This document shows, piece by piece, positions 11,939 to 21,732 of a stretch of DNA of 64,000 bases. The notes below the pieces were generated by a model, which saw only the letters and a program-made list of their open reading frames with translations, did no database searches and was not told the DNA's origin. A program made the position numbers and the translations under genes. Source of the DNA: Thermothelomyces thermophilus ATCC 42464 (Eukaryota > Ascomycota > Sordariomycetes > Sordariales > Chaetomiaceae); contig NC_016472.1 of the NCBI RefSeq assembly GCF_000226095.1, forward strand, positions 10,664,001 to 10,728,000, read 5' to 3'. Each line of letters begins with the position of its first letter. The first letter of the stretch is position 1.

Positions 11939-12733
11939 TTACGCAGTATATCTATGAAAATGGAGGAAGCAGAGAACAAGGGAAACGACACGGAACACGG
12001 CGAATGACCACTTGGACGGCACTCCCCGAATGCGATCGACGCCGTAGACGCGCAGCTCCTGGTCGACGACGCCGCCGAGGTCCCTGGGCAGCATGGCGCG
12101 GGTCCCTGCCGGGTGGTACTCGGTCGGGGTGAGCGAGCGGGCCAGGTAGGCGGCGAACTGGTCGTCCGTCCGTATGGACGTCCGGGCCCGTGTGGATCGT
12201 GAAGTTCTCGTACCCGAAGGCCTGCTTGGATCATGGCGTGATGCTGAAAGTCCTGCCCCACGCCGGGCAGGTTGACGACCGTGAGGATGCCCGCCGACTC
12301 GAGGAGCTCGCGCGGCCCGATGCCGCTCAGCTGGAGCACACTGGGAGCTGTGGACGCCGCCGGCCGCCACGATGACCTCCTTCCTCACGCTGACTCGTTT
12401 CCTGAGGCCAACGACAGCACGCAACAAAAGGCGGAGTACATGGAGGGCGCCTGGGAACCGGAGAATTACTCCGCTGGCCATATTCCACCACGAGCACCGT
12501 CGTTTTGCCATCCTCGGTCAGCCGGTCAGCCGGTCAGCCACGGTAAGTCCGGCCATGCCGCCTCCAACAACGATGTAGTCGTACTCCCCATCGACCCCGC
12601 GGCCGCCCACAAATAGTTTTGATGCATGGTGCGTCCGGGGATACGCCAGGCCAGACTGTTGGAGAAGAATGAGGATCGTGGCAACAAGAAGGGTGCGGAG
12701 CCGAGGCATGTTGATGTCGGCGTAAGGGGCCAT
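11939..12733 (-). pseudogene. GMC oxidoreductase remnant (secreted type)
   Basis: Remains of a secreted FAD-dependent glucose-methanol-choline oxidoreductase. The 5' end has a signal peptide (LRTLLVATILILLQQSGLAY) from an ATG at 12733 or 12709. EYDYIVVGGGMAGLTVADRL follows, the FAD beta-alpha-beta fold. The frame is then lost at an 8-bp unit (GGTCAGCC) repeated in tandem at about 12530-12545. Removing one unit on paper restores TVADRLTEDGKTTVLVVEYG, so slippage is the likely cause. Most of the family's ~600 residues are missing. Later scraps are RKEVIVAAGGVHSSQ, LQLSGIGPRELLESAGI, LPGVGQDFQHHAM and the substrate-domain block YHPAGTRAMLPRDLGGVVDQ. The active-site His region and the C-terminus are gone. 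Several deletions and frame changes make this clearly dead. It has no RIP-like AT skew. Confidence 0.85.
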
Positions 12734-14037
12734 CCGGAGCTGCTGAATACCATAATAGGTATCCCCTTTGATGGGAGGTTTATCATTATACCTAGGTACT
12801 TAGCTTATCGGGTTGGTGCCTTTTGTTTTTCTATTTATTCTCTACCTGTGCTGACTCTTCCAATTGCCGATAAACTTGGGAGTCGAGCCGACCCCTGAAT
12901 AGGCCGAACGAGCAGGTTCATAGTTTGCGCGCTTGGCGTATCGATTGTTCCGTGAGAAAGGCCTCGATGAACAAGGTAACTGTGCAGTTTAGTAACTTGC
13001 AGAGATCAAAAAAAAATATGATTTGTCGGCAGAGCAGGCACTGGCCAGTCAAGAGAGAAGCCCGAATTTCTCCGTCATCCGTTCTATATTATTATTAGCC
13101 GTGGCATCACTCAAGCGGTATTGTTCCAACTGGCCCACCACATGAGTGGGGTGCAAAACAATTTCTCGCAGTATCGGCCAGCAGGAATAGAGCAAATCGG
13201 AACGGCTTGGGGAAATTGTGCGGTCGGTCCAGTTGCAGGCCGGCCTACACGAATTGGCTTCCTACCTGCCCTGGCCACGACGGCTGCATAGCTGGCACCC
13301 CGTCCGCCCGGTTCGGCTGCCCGGGCACAGTTTTCCACCCGGGCCTAAATACCCAGCGTGGACATCTCGTTGACGGAGAATTCTTTGAGCTTGGCGATGT
13401 GATACCGTATGAAGAAAATCTGCCCAGAGACTGAGGTAGAGATCGAGCCTGTGTCTGCGCCCCAAGTCCGGCCATACACCTACAACCACACATGATATTC
13501 AGATGTATCGTATATATAGTCTCGTGCCTGATACGGGGTACCGAGACGAACGTCGCAGAATCTGTGCCTCCCAATTGAAGGGCGCAAGCGGGCGTGGATA
13601 TCATTTGTATTGCGCTGTGTCTGTAGACGATAATTATCAATCTTGATCTATCGAGCAATTAAAACAGACCACTCCTCCCCGGGTATCGCGCACATAGGTA
13701 CATAAATGCATCTACCTCATCATCTATCTACTTGTAGTAACCAAATCATGCGTCAATGCTTGGGTTGATTCTGGTGTTGAGCTTGACAAACCCGTTGCCA
13801 CAACCAAGCGGCTCCTCTATTTATCATTCCCGGACACGTCATAACAGAAATCATTAAAGAGAGCAACAAAAACGAGTGAGGGTATCGACGGGATTGTAAA
13901 CAACGAAATAGAGAACACAGTCAAGCAAGCCTTGTAACATGGCCAATGACAGCCCCGCTGCTCCAAACACTGATGAAGCGAGGCACGCAGGGGAGGAGGA
14001 ATTCGCGGCAGTTTGCCAGCAAGTCCCAGCTTCGGAA
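12734..14037. other. Intergenic region
   Basis: About 1.3 kb between the GMC remnant's start and the 3' end of the synthetase fusion gene. I find no coding signal and no clear repeat beyond AT-rich patches near 12,770-12,850, 13,080 and 13,600-13,760. Confidence 0.6.
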
Positions 14038-16788
14038 CTACATCTCATCTTCGAAGAACTTGATTAGCGTCCGGGCGCCGCTCACACCAAGTCCCATGAA
14101 TGGGTAGCAGATATAGACCAAATCGTTGGTGGTCCCAAACTTCTCCCGGAACTCGCTCTTCTGCACGAGCTTCAGCTGCTGCGCGATCGTCTTGTACGTC
14201 TTGGACAAGATGCGCGCCCTAATTCCGTCGAGGTTGCCACCCGTCACCATCTCGGGAAGGGCGCCCGTGCCGAAGGTGACGTTCCGGACCCCGGACTTGG
14301 CAAGCGCCTGGATAGCGGCCGAAATGAGCGCCTCAATGGTGCCACTAGGCGAGCCGGGGAAGTCGAGCGCAAACTTGATCTGGTAGCCGTTGGCTGGCGA
14401 CAGTCGGTGCAGCACGCACAGAGCGGCAATCTCGCCTTCCTTGGTCTCGGCCCAGAGGTACCGGCGGTGTTCCATGTCGACCCAAGGGCGGACTTCGGTG
14501 ATGTGCACCTGCTTGCTGCCCTTGCGGTTGGCCTTCCACTCCTCGATCTTCTTGTCGCAGCGGTCTCGGAACTCTTGCGGCACGGGCTCGTCCATGGGCT
14601 GCTCGTGGATCGTTATGCCAGCGTCCTCGGCCTGGCGCTCCTTTTTGGCCACCTTCTTGGCCGACTCGATGGGTACACGCTCCTCTGCCACGCAGCTGAG
14701 GGTTCGCCAGCCCAGCTTGGAGCCGAGAATCTCCTCCACTTTCGGGCCAACGAGAAGCCAGATAGGCCGGAGGTCCTTGTGTTTCCGCATGTGCTTGAGG
14801 AAGGCTCGAATCACGGGCTGGTACTGGTGCGGGTCACAAAGGGGATTGCCCATGACGAGCGCGTAACCATTTTCCTCCGCGTACCCAATCGCAGCACCCG
14901 TGGCCTCATGCCGCCAGACCTTGTAGCGGTCATCGAGCCAAGAAGTGTTGGTAGCGTCGCCATAGTTGGCGATCAGCTTCTCCACCGGCGGCATTTTGAG
15001 ATTGGGGCGGCCATGTTCATAGTCGTAAGCATAGCGGATGGTGTCCGCCTCGGGATGGGGCAACTGCACGGTGGTCTTCTTGTGCTCTTGCAGGGACTTG
15101 GTATCGCGGGGATAGAGTGACGCGTTGCGGATGTCGCCCAATTTCAGCAGCAGGTACAGCAGCCTCTCCAGCCCGATTCCACATCCGGCGTGTGGGAGCA
15201 CCCCAAACTCGAAACCTTGTAGGTACTCTTCCACACCACTTGGTTCGACGCCGGCCTTCTTCATCCGCTCCTTCAAAACGTCAGGCTTGTGGATACGCTG
15301 GCCGCCCGTCGTGATTTCCTGCCCACGGAGGAAGATGTCAAACGAGTTGGTAAACCTGGGATCTTCGGCATCGAGGTGTGTGTAGAAAGGCCGGGCGGAC
15401 GCGGGGAACTTGTCGATGATGTAGTAGTCCGTCTTGTACTTCTCCTTGACCAGCTCACCGATCCGAATTTCGGCGCGCGTGCTCAGATCCTCCGTCTCGG
15501 ATGCCTTGCGGCCGTGGTCGTCGGTCCAGCCCGACGAGTTCAAGAGCTCAACAGCCTCCTTGAAAGTCAAGATGGGCGTCTCTTCCAACCAGACGAGGTC
15601 CTCGTGAGGGAACCGTGTCTTGATGATGTCGATCTCTCTTCGGCAGCGAGTGTATATTCCTTTGAAAATGCTCTTCATCAGATCATCGATCAAATGCAAG
15701 GCTTCGTGATAGTCGCTGTTGATGGCCATCTCCAAATCCAGGCCAGTATATTCGGTCAGATGGCGGTGAGTATTACTGTCCTCGGCCCGGAAGACGGGGC
15801 CGATTTCGAATACGCGGCCAAAGTCGGCTGATATGCTCATTTGCTTGGACAGCTGCGGGCTCTGGGCGAGAAATGCCGTCCGCCCAAAGTAGTTAACTCT
15901 GAAGACCTCGGCGCCTGACTCAGTAGCTCCCGGCATCAGCTTGGGGGTGTGAATCTCGATGAAGCCGTTGGCCTCTAGAACAGAGCGGAAGATGCTGCAC
16001 ACGGTAGAGTTGATGCGGAAGATGGACTGGGCGGTCGGCGTCCGCAGGTAAGCAATGCGGTTAGAGACGCGAACTCTTGTCGACGCCATTGCCTCTGCCT
16101 GGTGCGACTCCGCGTCTTCCTCGACACGGTCCATCGTGAAGGGGTCGACGGGAAGGTGCTCCTGCACTGGTACGACAGAGTGCATCGAATCGATCACGAC
16201 CTCTAAATCCTGAATCGAGCAGCCCTTAATCTTCTCCGGCGGCCGCTTCAGGGTCCCCTGAACGTGAACAAGGCCTTCGCTGGTCAGATGCTCGGCCCAG
16301 CGCACAAAGTTCTCTGAAATCTCGCCCTCTCGATATGCTAGGACGCCTTGGATCAGCTCGACCTGGTCGCGGAAGATGATGAAGGCCAGCTTGGAGCTCA
16401 TGCAGCGCACATGGTGGATGCGGGCGATGAAGCTGACCGACCTGCCAACGTTGGCGGGGTCGGCGGCCAGCTTCTGGATCGACTCGGTCTTTATGAGCGC
16501 GTCACCTGTCTTGGTGCCGTACCGGGCTGCAATCTCAGGCGGGTCGATCTGGTGCGCTCGCTCCTCCTCCTCTTGTCGCCGCTGATGGAAGGACCGTCGT
16601 TCGAATTTACGCTCGTCCTCCTTGGCGAGGTGTTCCTGCGCCTTCCTCACCTGCTTCTCGTGGCGGGTGTCATGGTCGAGGGCGGTAATGTTGCCAATGC
16701 GTGGTTTAGTGAAGTGGTTCCTAGCCGAGGCATGTCCGAGCATCCGGTTGAGCGCCAGAATGGGCTTCTTCAGCCCGCACGGCGACAT
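14038..16788 (-). CDS. erdS: AspRS-DUF2156 fusion, ergosteryl-aspartate synthase type
   Basis: A single uninterrupted 916-residue frame fuses an aspartyl-tRNA synthetase to a C-terminal DUF2156 (GNAT-like) domain. In fungi this architecture is known as ErdS: it charges tRNA-Asp and the DUF2156 part transfers Asp to ergosterol, giving ergosteryl-3-O-aspartate. I chose the ATG at 16788 because the frame upstream has only non-ATG codons back to a GTG at 16935. Numbering from it: a charged coiled segment (KQVRKAQEHLAKEDERKFER) near 45-80, an OB anticodon fold from ~115 (VSFIARIHHVRC), class II motif 1 with IHTPKLMPGATESGAE ~275, AQSPQLSKQM ~305, motif 2 FRAEDSNTHRHLTEY ~331, motif 3 GCGIGLERLLYLLLKLGD ~533, then DUF2156 ~610-900 (AIGYAEENGYALVMGNPLCD, FGTGALPEMVTGG). 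All synthetase motifs look intact. It faces a divergent alpha/beta hydrolase gene. Confidence 0.93.
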   Translation of the reverse strand: MSPCGLKKPILALNRMLGHASARNHFTKPRIGNITALDHDTRHEKQVRKAQEHLAKEDERKFERRSFHQRRQEEEERAHQIDPPEIAARYGTKTGDALIKTESIQKLAADPANVGRSVSFIARIHHVRCMSSKLAFIIFRDQVELIQGVLAYREGEISENFVRWAEHLTSEGLVHVQGTLKRPPEKIKGCSIQDLEVVIDSMHSVVPVQEHLPVDPFTMDRVEEDAESHQAEAMASTRVRVSNRIAYLRTPTAQSIFRINSTVCSIFRSVLEANGFIEIHTPKLMPGATESGAEVFRVNYFGRTAFLAQSPQLSKQMSISADFGRVFEIGPVFRAEDSNTHRHLTEYTGLDLEMAINSDYHEALHLIDDLMKSIFKGIYTRCRREIDIIKTRFPHEDLVWLEETPILTFKEAVELLNSSGWTDDHGRKASETEDLSTRAEIRIGELVKEKYKTDYYIIDKFPASARPFYTHLDAEDPRFTNSFDIFLRGQEITTGGQRIHKPDVLKERMKKAGVEPSGVEEYLQGFEFGVLPHAGCGIGLERLLYLLLKLGDIRNASLYPRDTKSLQEHKKTTVQLPHPEADTIRYAYDYEHGRPNLKMPPVEKLIANYGDATNTSWLDDRYKVWRHEATGAAIGYAEENGYALVMGNPLCDPHQYQPVIRAFLKHMRKHKDLRPIWLLVGPKVEEILGSKLGWRTLSCVAEERVPIESAKKVAKKERQAEDAGITIHEQPMDEPVPQEFRDRCDKKIEEWKANRKGSKQVHITEVRPWVDMEHRRYLWAETKEGEIAALCVLHRLSPANGYQIKFALDFPGSPSGTIEALISAAIQALAKSGVRNVTFGTGALPEMVTGGNLDGIRARILSKTYKTIAQQLKLVQKSEFREKFGTTNDLVYICYPFMGLGVSGARTLIKFFEDEM

Positions 16789-17950
16789 GGTCAACGGCTG
16801 CGATGTGGTCCCGGAAAGGCTATGAGGTACTGTTGCTATGACGATGTCGCGTACCGACGGCGCGGATGCTTCGGCTCCCAGATGTGCGGGTGTGTGCGCT
16901 TTCAAACAACTTGGGTTCCCGTCGTCTGATGTCACTAGCGGGCCGGGAAGCCTCGGTTGCGAAGCTAAGCCAGTGTAGTGAGTTGGGGATAAGGTGTTGG
17001 GTTTTGACGGAGTCAGGACGAGGAAAACACGAGAATAAATTCAAGTGGAACTTCAGGTAAGTTTGGGAGGGAGACCAGGTTTTCATGGCAAGACCGGGAA
17101 GGGACTACGAAGGCACTTGCTTCATGGCACAAACAAGGAACCGGCTTCTCTTACCTCACGACGATGCCCAAGCTAACTTAGGTAAGCTACACGCAGGTTA
17201 CAGTAAGCATCTGGAATTTCAACCGGATAACTCTAAAACAGAGTAACCGGAATGCTCGGACCTTATTGCCCGATCGACACTGCCAGAAATAGCTGGAACC
17301 GAACGGGCAGGTTCAACGCATCACATGTTACCGAGTCCCATAGAGACGGAACCGTTCTTGGCACCCGCGTTGACAGGGGCCACAGTGTGTTTTTGGCTTT
17401 TGCCCTTCGGACTTTACCATGTCAGGACGGGCCGAACGAGGTCTAGACATGATTTTTTCCTTTTTGCAGACATGCGTCATGACTCTGTGATGTTGGGCTT
17501 CCGCTGCTCCCGGGGATGACACAGTCATACTGATGACGTCAGCACACTGTTTTGTTCAGCGTCTTGGCAAAGTGATCCAACTGCACAGCCAAGTGCAAAA
17601 CCCCACTACCCGCATAATCGACCCGCGGGGCAGTTGACTTCTACACGGTAAGGAGGGTTTGGCCTCCGAAAGGTACGTGTGTACGGACGTACTCCGTACA
17701 GTACTCCGTACATACCTTAGCATTCCTTGCTGCGCCAGGGGGGTGACATCAGCTTTCCACACGCGACCAATGTTAAGTCGCGGTTCACCCGAAAGGACCG
17801 AGTCTCAGCCCATTGGCAGAATTGGACGACACGTTATCCTCCGAAGCGATTGAGATGCCCCGCAACAACAACAAACCCGTATTATTTAATAACAATTGCC
17901 ATCACCGTGACAAGAGAAGATGCTTTTGCTGTCCCTGGCCTCGTCGCAGG
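16789..17950. promoter_or_regulatory. Divergent promoter region erdS / hydrolase
   Basis: A 1.16-kb region separates the divergent starts of the synthetase fusion and the hydrolase. It holds a CRE-type palindrome TGACGTCA (17534-17541) and a self-complementary cluster built from GTACGGA/TCCGTAC words at about 17675-17718. In-frame codons continue upstream of both chosen ATGs without ATG or with poor composition, so the 5' UTR limits are uncertain. Confidence 0.5.
17534..17541 (+). promoter_or_regulatory. CRE-like palindrome TGACGTCA
   Basis: A perfect 8-bp ATF/CREB-type site about 410 bp upstream of the hydrolase ATG and 750 bp upstream of the synthetase ATG. In fungi, bZIP factors of the AtfA/CREB class bind it. 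Function here is inferred only from the match. Confidence 0.35.
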
Positions 17951-19081
17951 ATGGCTAATGCGAGACCTACGGTCGACGGCATCGCCGTCGTCAACCTCGC
18001 CTCCCCCGAAGAGCAGTCAGGTGCCGAGAGTGCCGCCGCTGCCCGCGCAAGGCGGCTCAAGACCGCCCGGGACGCCGTCGGCCGCGCTCCGTCACGATGG
18101 CTGCTGCGTGCCTCGGCGGCGTGGTGGAGATCGCTTCAGTATGTCGGGATGACGCTGCACTTTTTGGCTCCCGAGCGACCGCCCAGCCCTTCCTTCAGCA
18201 AGACCATCCGGTCGACAATCTCCAAGACCGAAGGCGAGTTTTCCCTGCAGTTCTACACACCCGAAGGGTATGAGACCGCGGCCAAGACGGGAACCAAGTT
18301 TCCTGCCGTCGTCAATTTTCACGGCGGCGGCTTCACCATTGGCAGTGCCACGGATGATGCCCGCTTCGGCCGTTTCGTCCTGAAAGAGTGCAACGCCGTG
18401 TTTGTCAGCGTGAACTACCGGCTCAGTCCCGAGCACCCGTTCCCCGTGGCGGTGGAGGACGCCGCAGACGCGCTGCTGTACTTGATCCGCTCCGGACCCG
18501 AACTGCTCATCGACCCATCCAAGCTGGCCACCTCGGGCTTCTCCGCCGGCGCCAACCTCGCCATCACATCAACCCTCCGTCTAGCAGACCACCTCGAGAC
18601 GCTCAGACAGGCGGGCACCCAAGTGCCGGACCACCGCATCCGCGCCGTGGCCACGTGGTACCCCATCACCGACTACACCGAACCACGGGCGCTCAAGCGC
18701 GCCGCCTCGGTCCGACCAGACCAAACCCTTCCCGAGACGCTTACCTCCCTCTTCGACGCCTGCTACCTGCACCCCCCAGACCTGCCGCTCGACTCGTGCT
18801 ACCTCTCGCCGAGCATGGCCACCGACGAGCACCTCGCGGCCGCCATTCCGCAAACGGTCATCTTCTTCACCTGCGAGCACGATATGCTAATGCAGGAAGG
18901 CGAGGCGCTGGCCAAGCGCTTGCGAGAGCCCCCTATCAGCAAGGACGTTCGATACAAGATGATCAAGGGTGTGGCTCATGCCTGGGACAAGTCGCCGGAC
19001 CCTACGAAACCAGCCGAGTACAGCGAAGACCTGTATCGAGAGTGCTGCGGGTACCTGAGCGAAGCATTCGAGAAGCCGTGA
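17951..19081 (+). CDS. HSL-type alpha/beta hydrolase, possible ErdH
   Basis: A 376-residue alpha/beta hydrolase of the hormone-sensitive-lipase group. From the ATG at 17951, the oxyanion motif HGGGF lies near residue 122, the nucleophile elbow GFSAGAN (Ser) near 197, the acid Asp in CEHDMLMQEGE near 309, and the His in GVAHAWDK near 341. The catalytic triad is thus complete. An in-frame ATG at 17855 would add a Cys/Arg/Asn-rich leader that looks untranslated, so I prefer 17951. It is transcribed divergently from the AspRS-DUF2156 gene. Fungi that make ergosteryl-aspartate also have a hydrolase (ErdH) that removes the Asp; placement here makes this a candidate. The family is large and includes detoxifying and secondary-metabolite esterases, so ErdH identity is an inference, not shown by any diagnostic residue I know. 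Confidence 0.88.
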   Translation: MANARPTVDGIAVVNLASPEEQSGAESAAAARARRLKTARDAVGRAPSRWLLRASAAWWRSLQYVGMTLHFLAPERPPSPSFSKTIRSTISKTEGEFSLQFYTPEGYETAAKTGTKFPAVVNFHGGGFTIGSATDDARFGRFVLKECNAVFVSVNYRLSPEHPFPVAVEDAADALLYLIRSGPELLIDPSKLATSGFSAGANLAITSTLRLADHLETLRQAGTQVPDHRIRAVATWYPITDYTEPRALKRAASVRPDQTLPETLTSLFDACYLHPPDLPLDSCYLSPSMATDEHLAAAIPQTVIFFTCEHDMLMQEGEALAKRLREPPISKDVRYKMIKGVAHAWDKSPDPTKPAEYSEDLYRECCGYLSEAFEKP

Positions 19082-19730
19082 TGCTTGCATGAAGTGATAC
19101 TTTTTGAAGATTCCTGAGCTGCAGCATTGGACAAAGCGAGCGCATAGCGTGTTTTCCGTGCCTTAGACAGTCGGATCGGACCGGGATTGGTGAAAGTAAG
19201 AACAGCACAGTTATAATAGATGTACGATATGAGCATTTGAATTGTTGCCGCAGCTTCGGTTCAAGTTCCATTTCGGCCCCGTAGCAGACATGGCGCGGAG
19301 TTGTGTTATTTCCACCAGAATATGTTCCCGGCGCGCGGTTGGCTCCGCCCAGGCTCCGCCCAGGCTCCGGCCGTTTTAAGCGGGCCGGGTGAGCCAAATC
19401 AGTCGCGCGAGCCAGGGTAAGCCAGGGTGAGCCAGGGTGAGCTGCGGGCGGCAAGGCACTTCAACCAACTCGACCCCCCGCCCCTCAACCAACACTTTTC
19501 AGTTCAAATTCCACGGAACAGAAAAATAGAGAAAGAAAAATAGGAAAAAAACTGAAAAACTAAAAAAAGAGAAAGAGGGATGAAAAGGTCGGCATGGCGC
19601 TGCGTGGACTTAATAACGTGTCCTGTCCCACTGCCAGAGGGTGGCCGGAACCCCCCCCCCCCAATCTCGTCCTCCTCTGCGCAAAGCTACAATACGTTTG
19701 GCATCGACGACGACGGCAGCGGCGGCGTCA
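19082..19730. other. Intergenic region with short tandem repeats
   Basis: It contains an imperfect tandem of GGCTCCGCCCA units at about 19341-19370, a tandem of (GA)GCCAGGGT(GA/AA) units at 19409-19443, and a run of 12 C at 19651-19662. An A-rich stretch at 19,500-19,580 follows. No gene is seen before the recombinase fragment. Confidence 0.6.
19409..19443 (+). repeat. GAGCCAGGGT short tandem repeat
   Basis: Three and a half copies of a ~10-bp unit GAGCCAGGGT (one with AA for GA) follow a similar GC-rich tandem about 40 bp upstream. Confidence 0.8.
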
Positions 19731-20563
19731 ATGGCGATGGCTCCTCTACGTGCTACGAAGCGCGGCACACGATCAAGAGAAGAACAAGCAAAGAAGAACG
19801 TCCTTCTTGCGAAGAGCAGCGGATATGAACGGGGAGCGTGTTCTAAGCGCAGCAACGGACAGACGGATCATGACTTTGATCCGCACGTGGTAAAGATGCA
19901 GGACGGCATCCTCAGGATTTACGTAGAGTGAGGGGTCCCTTCCGCTGCTGGTTTGCGGTTTCTAGCGATCTGACGTCGAGCTTAGCTGGCATTGGGACAA
20001 GCAGGGTCAGGTCGATGACCTTGAGTCCGTCGAAGCCTCCGTTCTCGGACGAGGCGCGCAGCTCCCGTCTGTAGAAGAGCTTGAGGATTTTTGGGACTTC
20101 TACTACAAGCGTTCTGCCGGTAGGATGAAAGGCCTCGGGAATGGACACGCGACATTGAGGTCGCTGCTGTCCAACGCGAAGAAGTTTAAGGCAGGGTTTA
20201 GCCGGAGGACAGGGACGCAGATGCCAGAGGAGTCCGCGTCGGAGATAAACCAGGTAGATGCTTTGTTCTTTTGCCGTTCCTTGCCGCCTGGAGCTTGAGC
20301 TCGAACTAAGCCGTCCGTCCTAGCGCATCAGACGTATGGCACGAGGGAGACGCAATCACGAAGGGACCGTTTCGGCGGCAGAGTGGCCGAAGCACAATTT
20401 CCAGATGAAAGATCTTGACAACGTGCTGATTACCCTCTGGGCCGGGCTGGACATCGCGTTCATCCACGAGAGAGAGCGTGTCCAGTTCCACTTCCTCCTC
20501 GACGTCTTCTGCTGGAGCGGGGCCCGGATTGGCGCCTTCTTCCGCGGAGGCCTGAAGTACAAA
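19731..20563 (+). pseudogene. DUF3435-like tyrosine recombinase, 3' truncated
   Basis: N-terminal part of a fungal DUF3435-like protein, the family related to Starship 'captain' tyrosine recombinases. Readable exons are ~19731-19925 (HDFDPHVVKMQDGILRIY), ~19968-20248 (ELSWHWDKQ, EELEDFWDFYYKRSAGRMKG, SNAKKFKAGFSRRTG, PEESASEINQ) and 20324-20563 (WPKHNFQMKDLDNVLITLWA, FIHERERVQFHFLLDVFCWS, GARIGAFFRGGLKYK). The last junction, GTAGAT...CCTAG, keeps phase 0. The first junction is less certain. A donor follows codon 20561-20563 (GTGAGC), but no later exon exists: 75 bp on, a kinase gene begins on the other strand. The catalytic Arg-His-x-x-Arg...Tyr part of the recombinase is therefore missing. 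The exons that remain carry no stop and no AT bias. Confidence 0.65.
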
Positions 20564-20641
20564 GTGAGCTCTCTCTCTCTCTCTCTCTTTCTTTCTTCTG
20601 TCTGTGTGTGTGGTTGTGAGACATTGCTACCTGTGACTTAC

Positions 20642-21732
20642 CCGCTGTGATGGTTTGCAATGAAAGCGTCAAGTGTCATTTTCGCAACAGGCTGGTGAAC
20701 AGAGACGATCTCATCATCGTCTGGACCACCAATAACCTCAATCTGTCTTAAAATGCGGCCGCCATCGCCCCTCGTATTTGCGAGGCACGTCAATACCTCA
20801 TTGGTGCTGATTTCTTTGTTGATCTTGTCTCGTTCCCGGATGTTTGAGACCCTCATAATCTTAAGCGCGGCGACCTCATCCTTCATGTTGGTGCCTTCGA
20901 ATACTCTGCCCTCGCCGCCCCTGTCTAGCGGTCGGCCCATCACCCATGAGCCGAATTGCCTCTGGTCGGGTCGCGGAGTGAGTATCTCTGGAAGGTCGAT
21001 ACGTCCAGCACCTCCTCTCACACTCTCCAGAAACTAGTTGCGAAGCACAAAACACTGTCGAGTCCGAGCGAATTCCGCGTATCGGAATTGGTATTCCAGG
21101 GGGCCAATCGAAATAGGCACACTGTCCACGTTCAATATGTGAAGTCGTTTCTCGACTTGGACACCGCCAGCCGTGACTTGCCAAGCAAGGTTGCTTGAAC
21201 AGCGAGCGATGCCAAGTTGTCCAGTGTCCTGAGAGAAGGTGAATCGTGCGTGGAAGTGCCGGACGGACAGTTTGTGCTCTTCCTCAAAGGCCGATGTACA
21301 GACGAGCAGGTCGGCAGGCTTGGCTGTGTGCTCAACAGCAAGAGGCCGGCGCTTTCCTACCGTCCACCCAAGTCTGGGGTCGGATGGTTCGGGGTCGAAC
21401 CTCAGAAGAAAGTGACCGCGCCAGATCCTTCCTGGCTCCGAGGAATTGGGATCGTTGGCGTCCGACTCGGATTGCGTGTCTGGCAGAGTGTCGCTAACCT
21501 GATCCGCGTCTGCATCCGCCTTCCCGTCAGCCCGGCGGCGCATATGGCGTTTGAATGCCTCCACATCTCGGTCTGGTGCACGCTGGGTGTCTGGGCCTAT
21601 CCGAAATGCCCTTTCCCTATTGTCAACATCCTGTCGTCCGGCGATAAGGCGATCGTATAAGTCACTGAATGCCATCCGGGCCAAGAGGTTGGTCGGTGTC
21701 AGGGTCGCAAATGCGGCTGCCTCGGCGGCCAT
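20642..21732 (-). pseudogene. FHA-like protein kinase, truncated, one stop
   Basis: N-terminal portion of a fungal Ser/Thr protein kinase with a preceding FHA-like domain. The ATG is at 21732 (MAAEAAAFATLTPTN). Residues ~90-235 look FHA-like (GWTVGKRRPLAVEH, LSVRHFHARFTFSQDTGQLG). The kinase N-lobe follows with a glycine-loop variant GRPLDRGGEGRVFEG and AALKIM (the expected catalytic Lys). The exon ends at a GTAAGT donor (20641) and the rest of the kinase, including HRD and DFG, is absent because the recombinase fragment lies immediately beyond. A TAG at 21036-21034 interrupts the frame between the two domains; reading resumes in the same frame at once. A Gln codon (CAG) is the simplest ancestor, again a CpA-to-TpA change. 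Non-functional as a kinase. Confidence 0.75.

Noticed and set aside
20356-20562. Continuation of the kinase gene into 20,562-20,356 on the minus strand
   Set aside because: A splice acceptor-like CAG exists, but the product is the antisense of the recombinase exon and has no kinase motifs.
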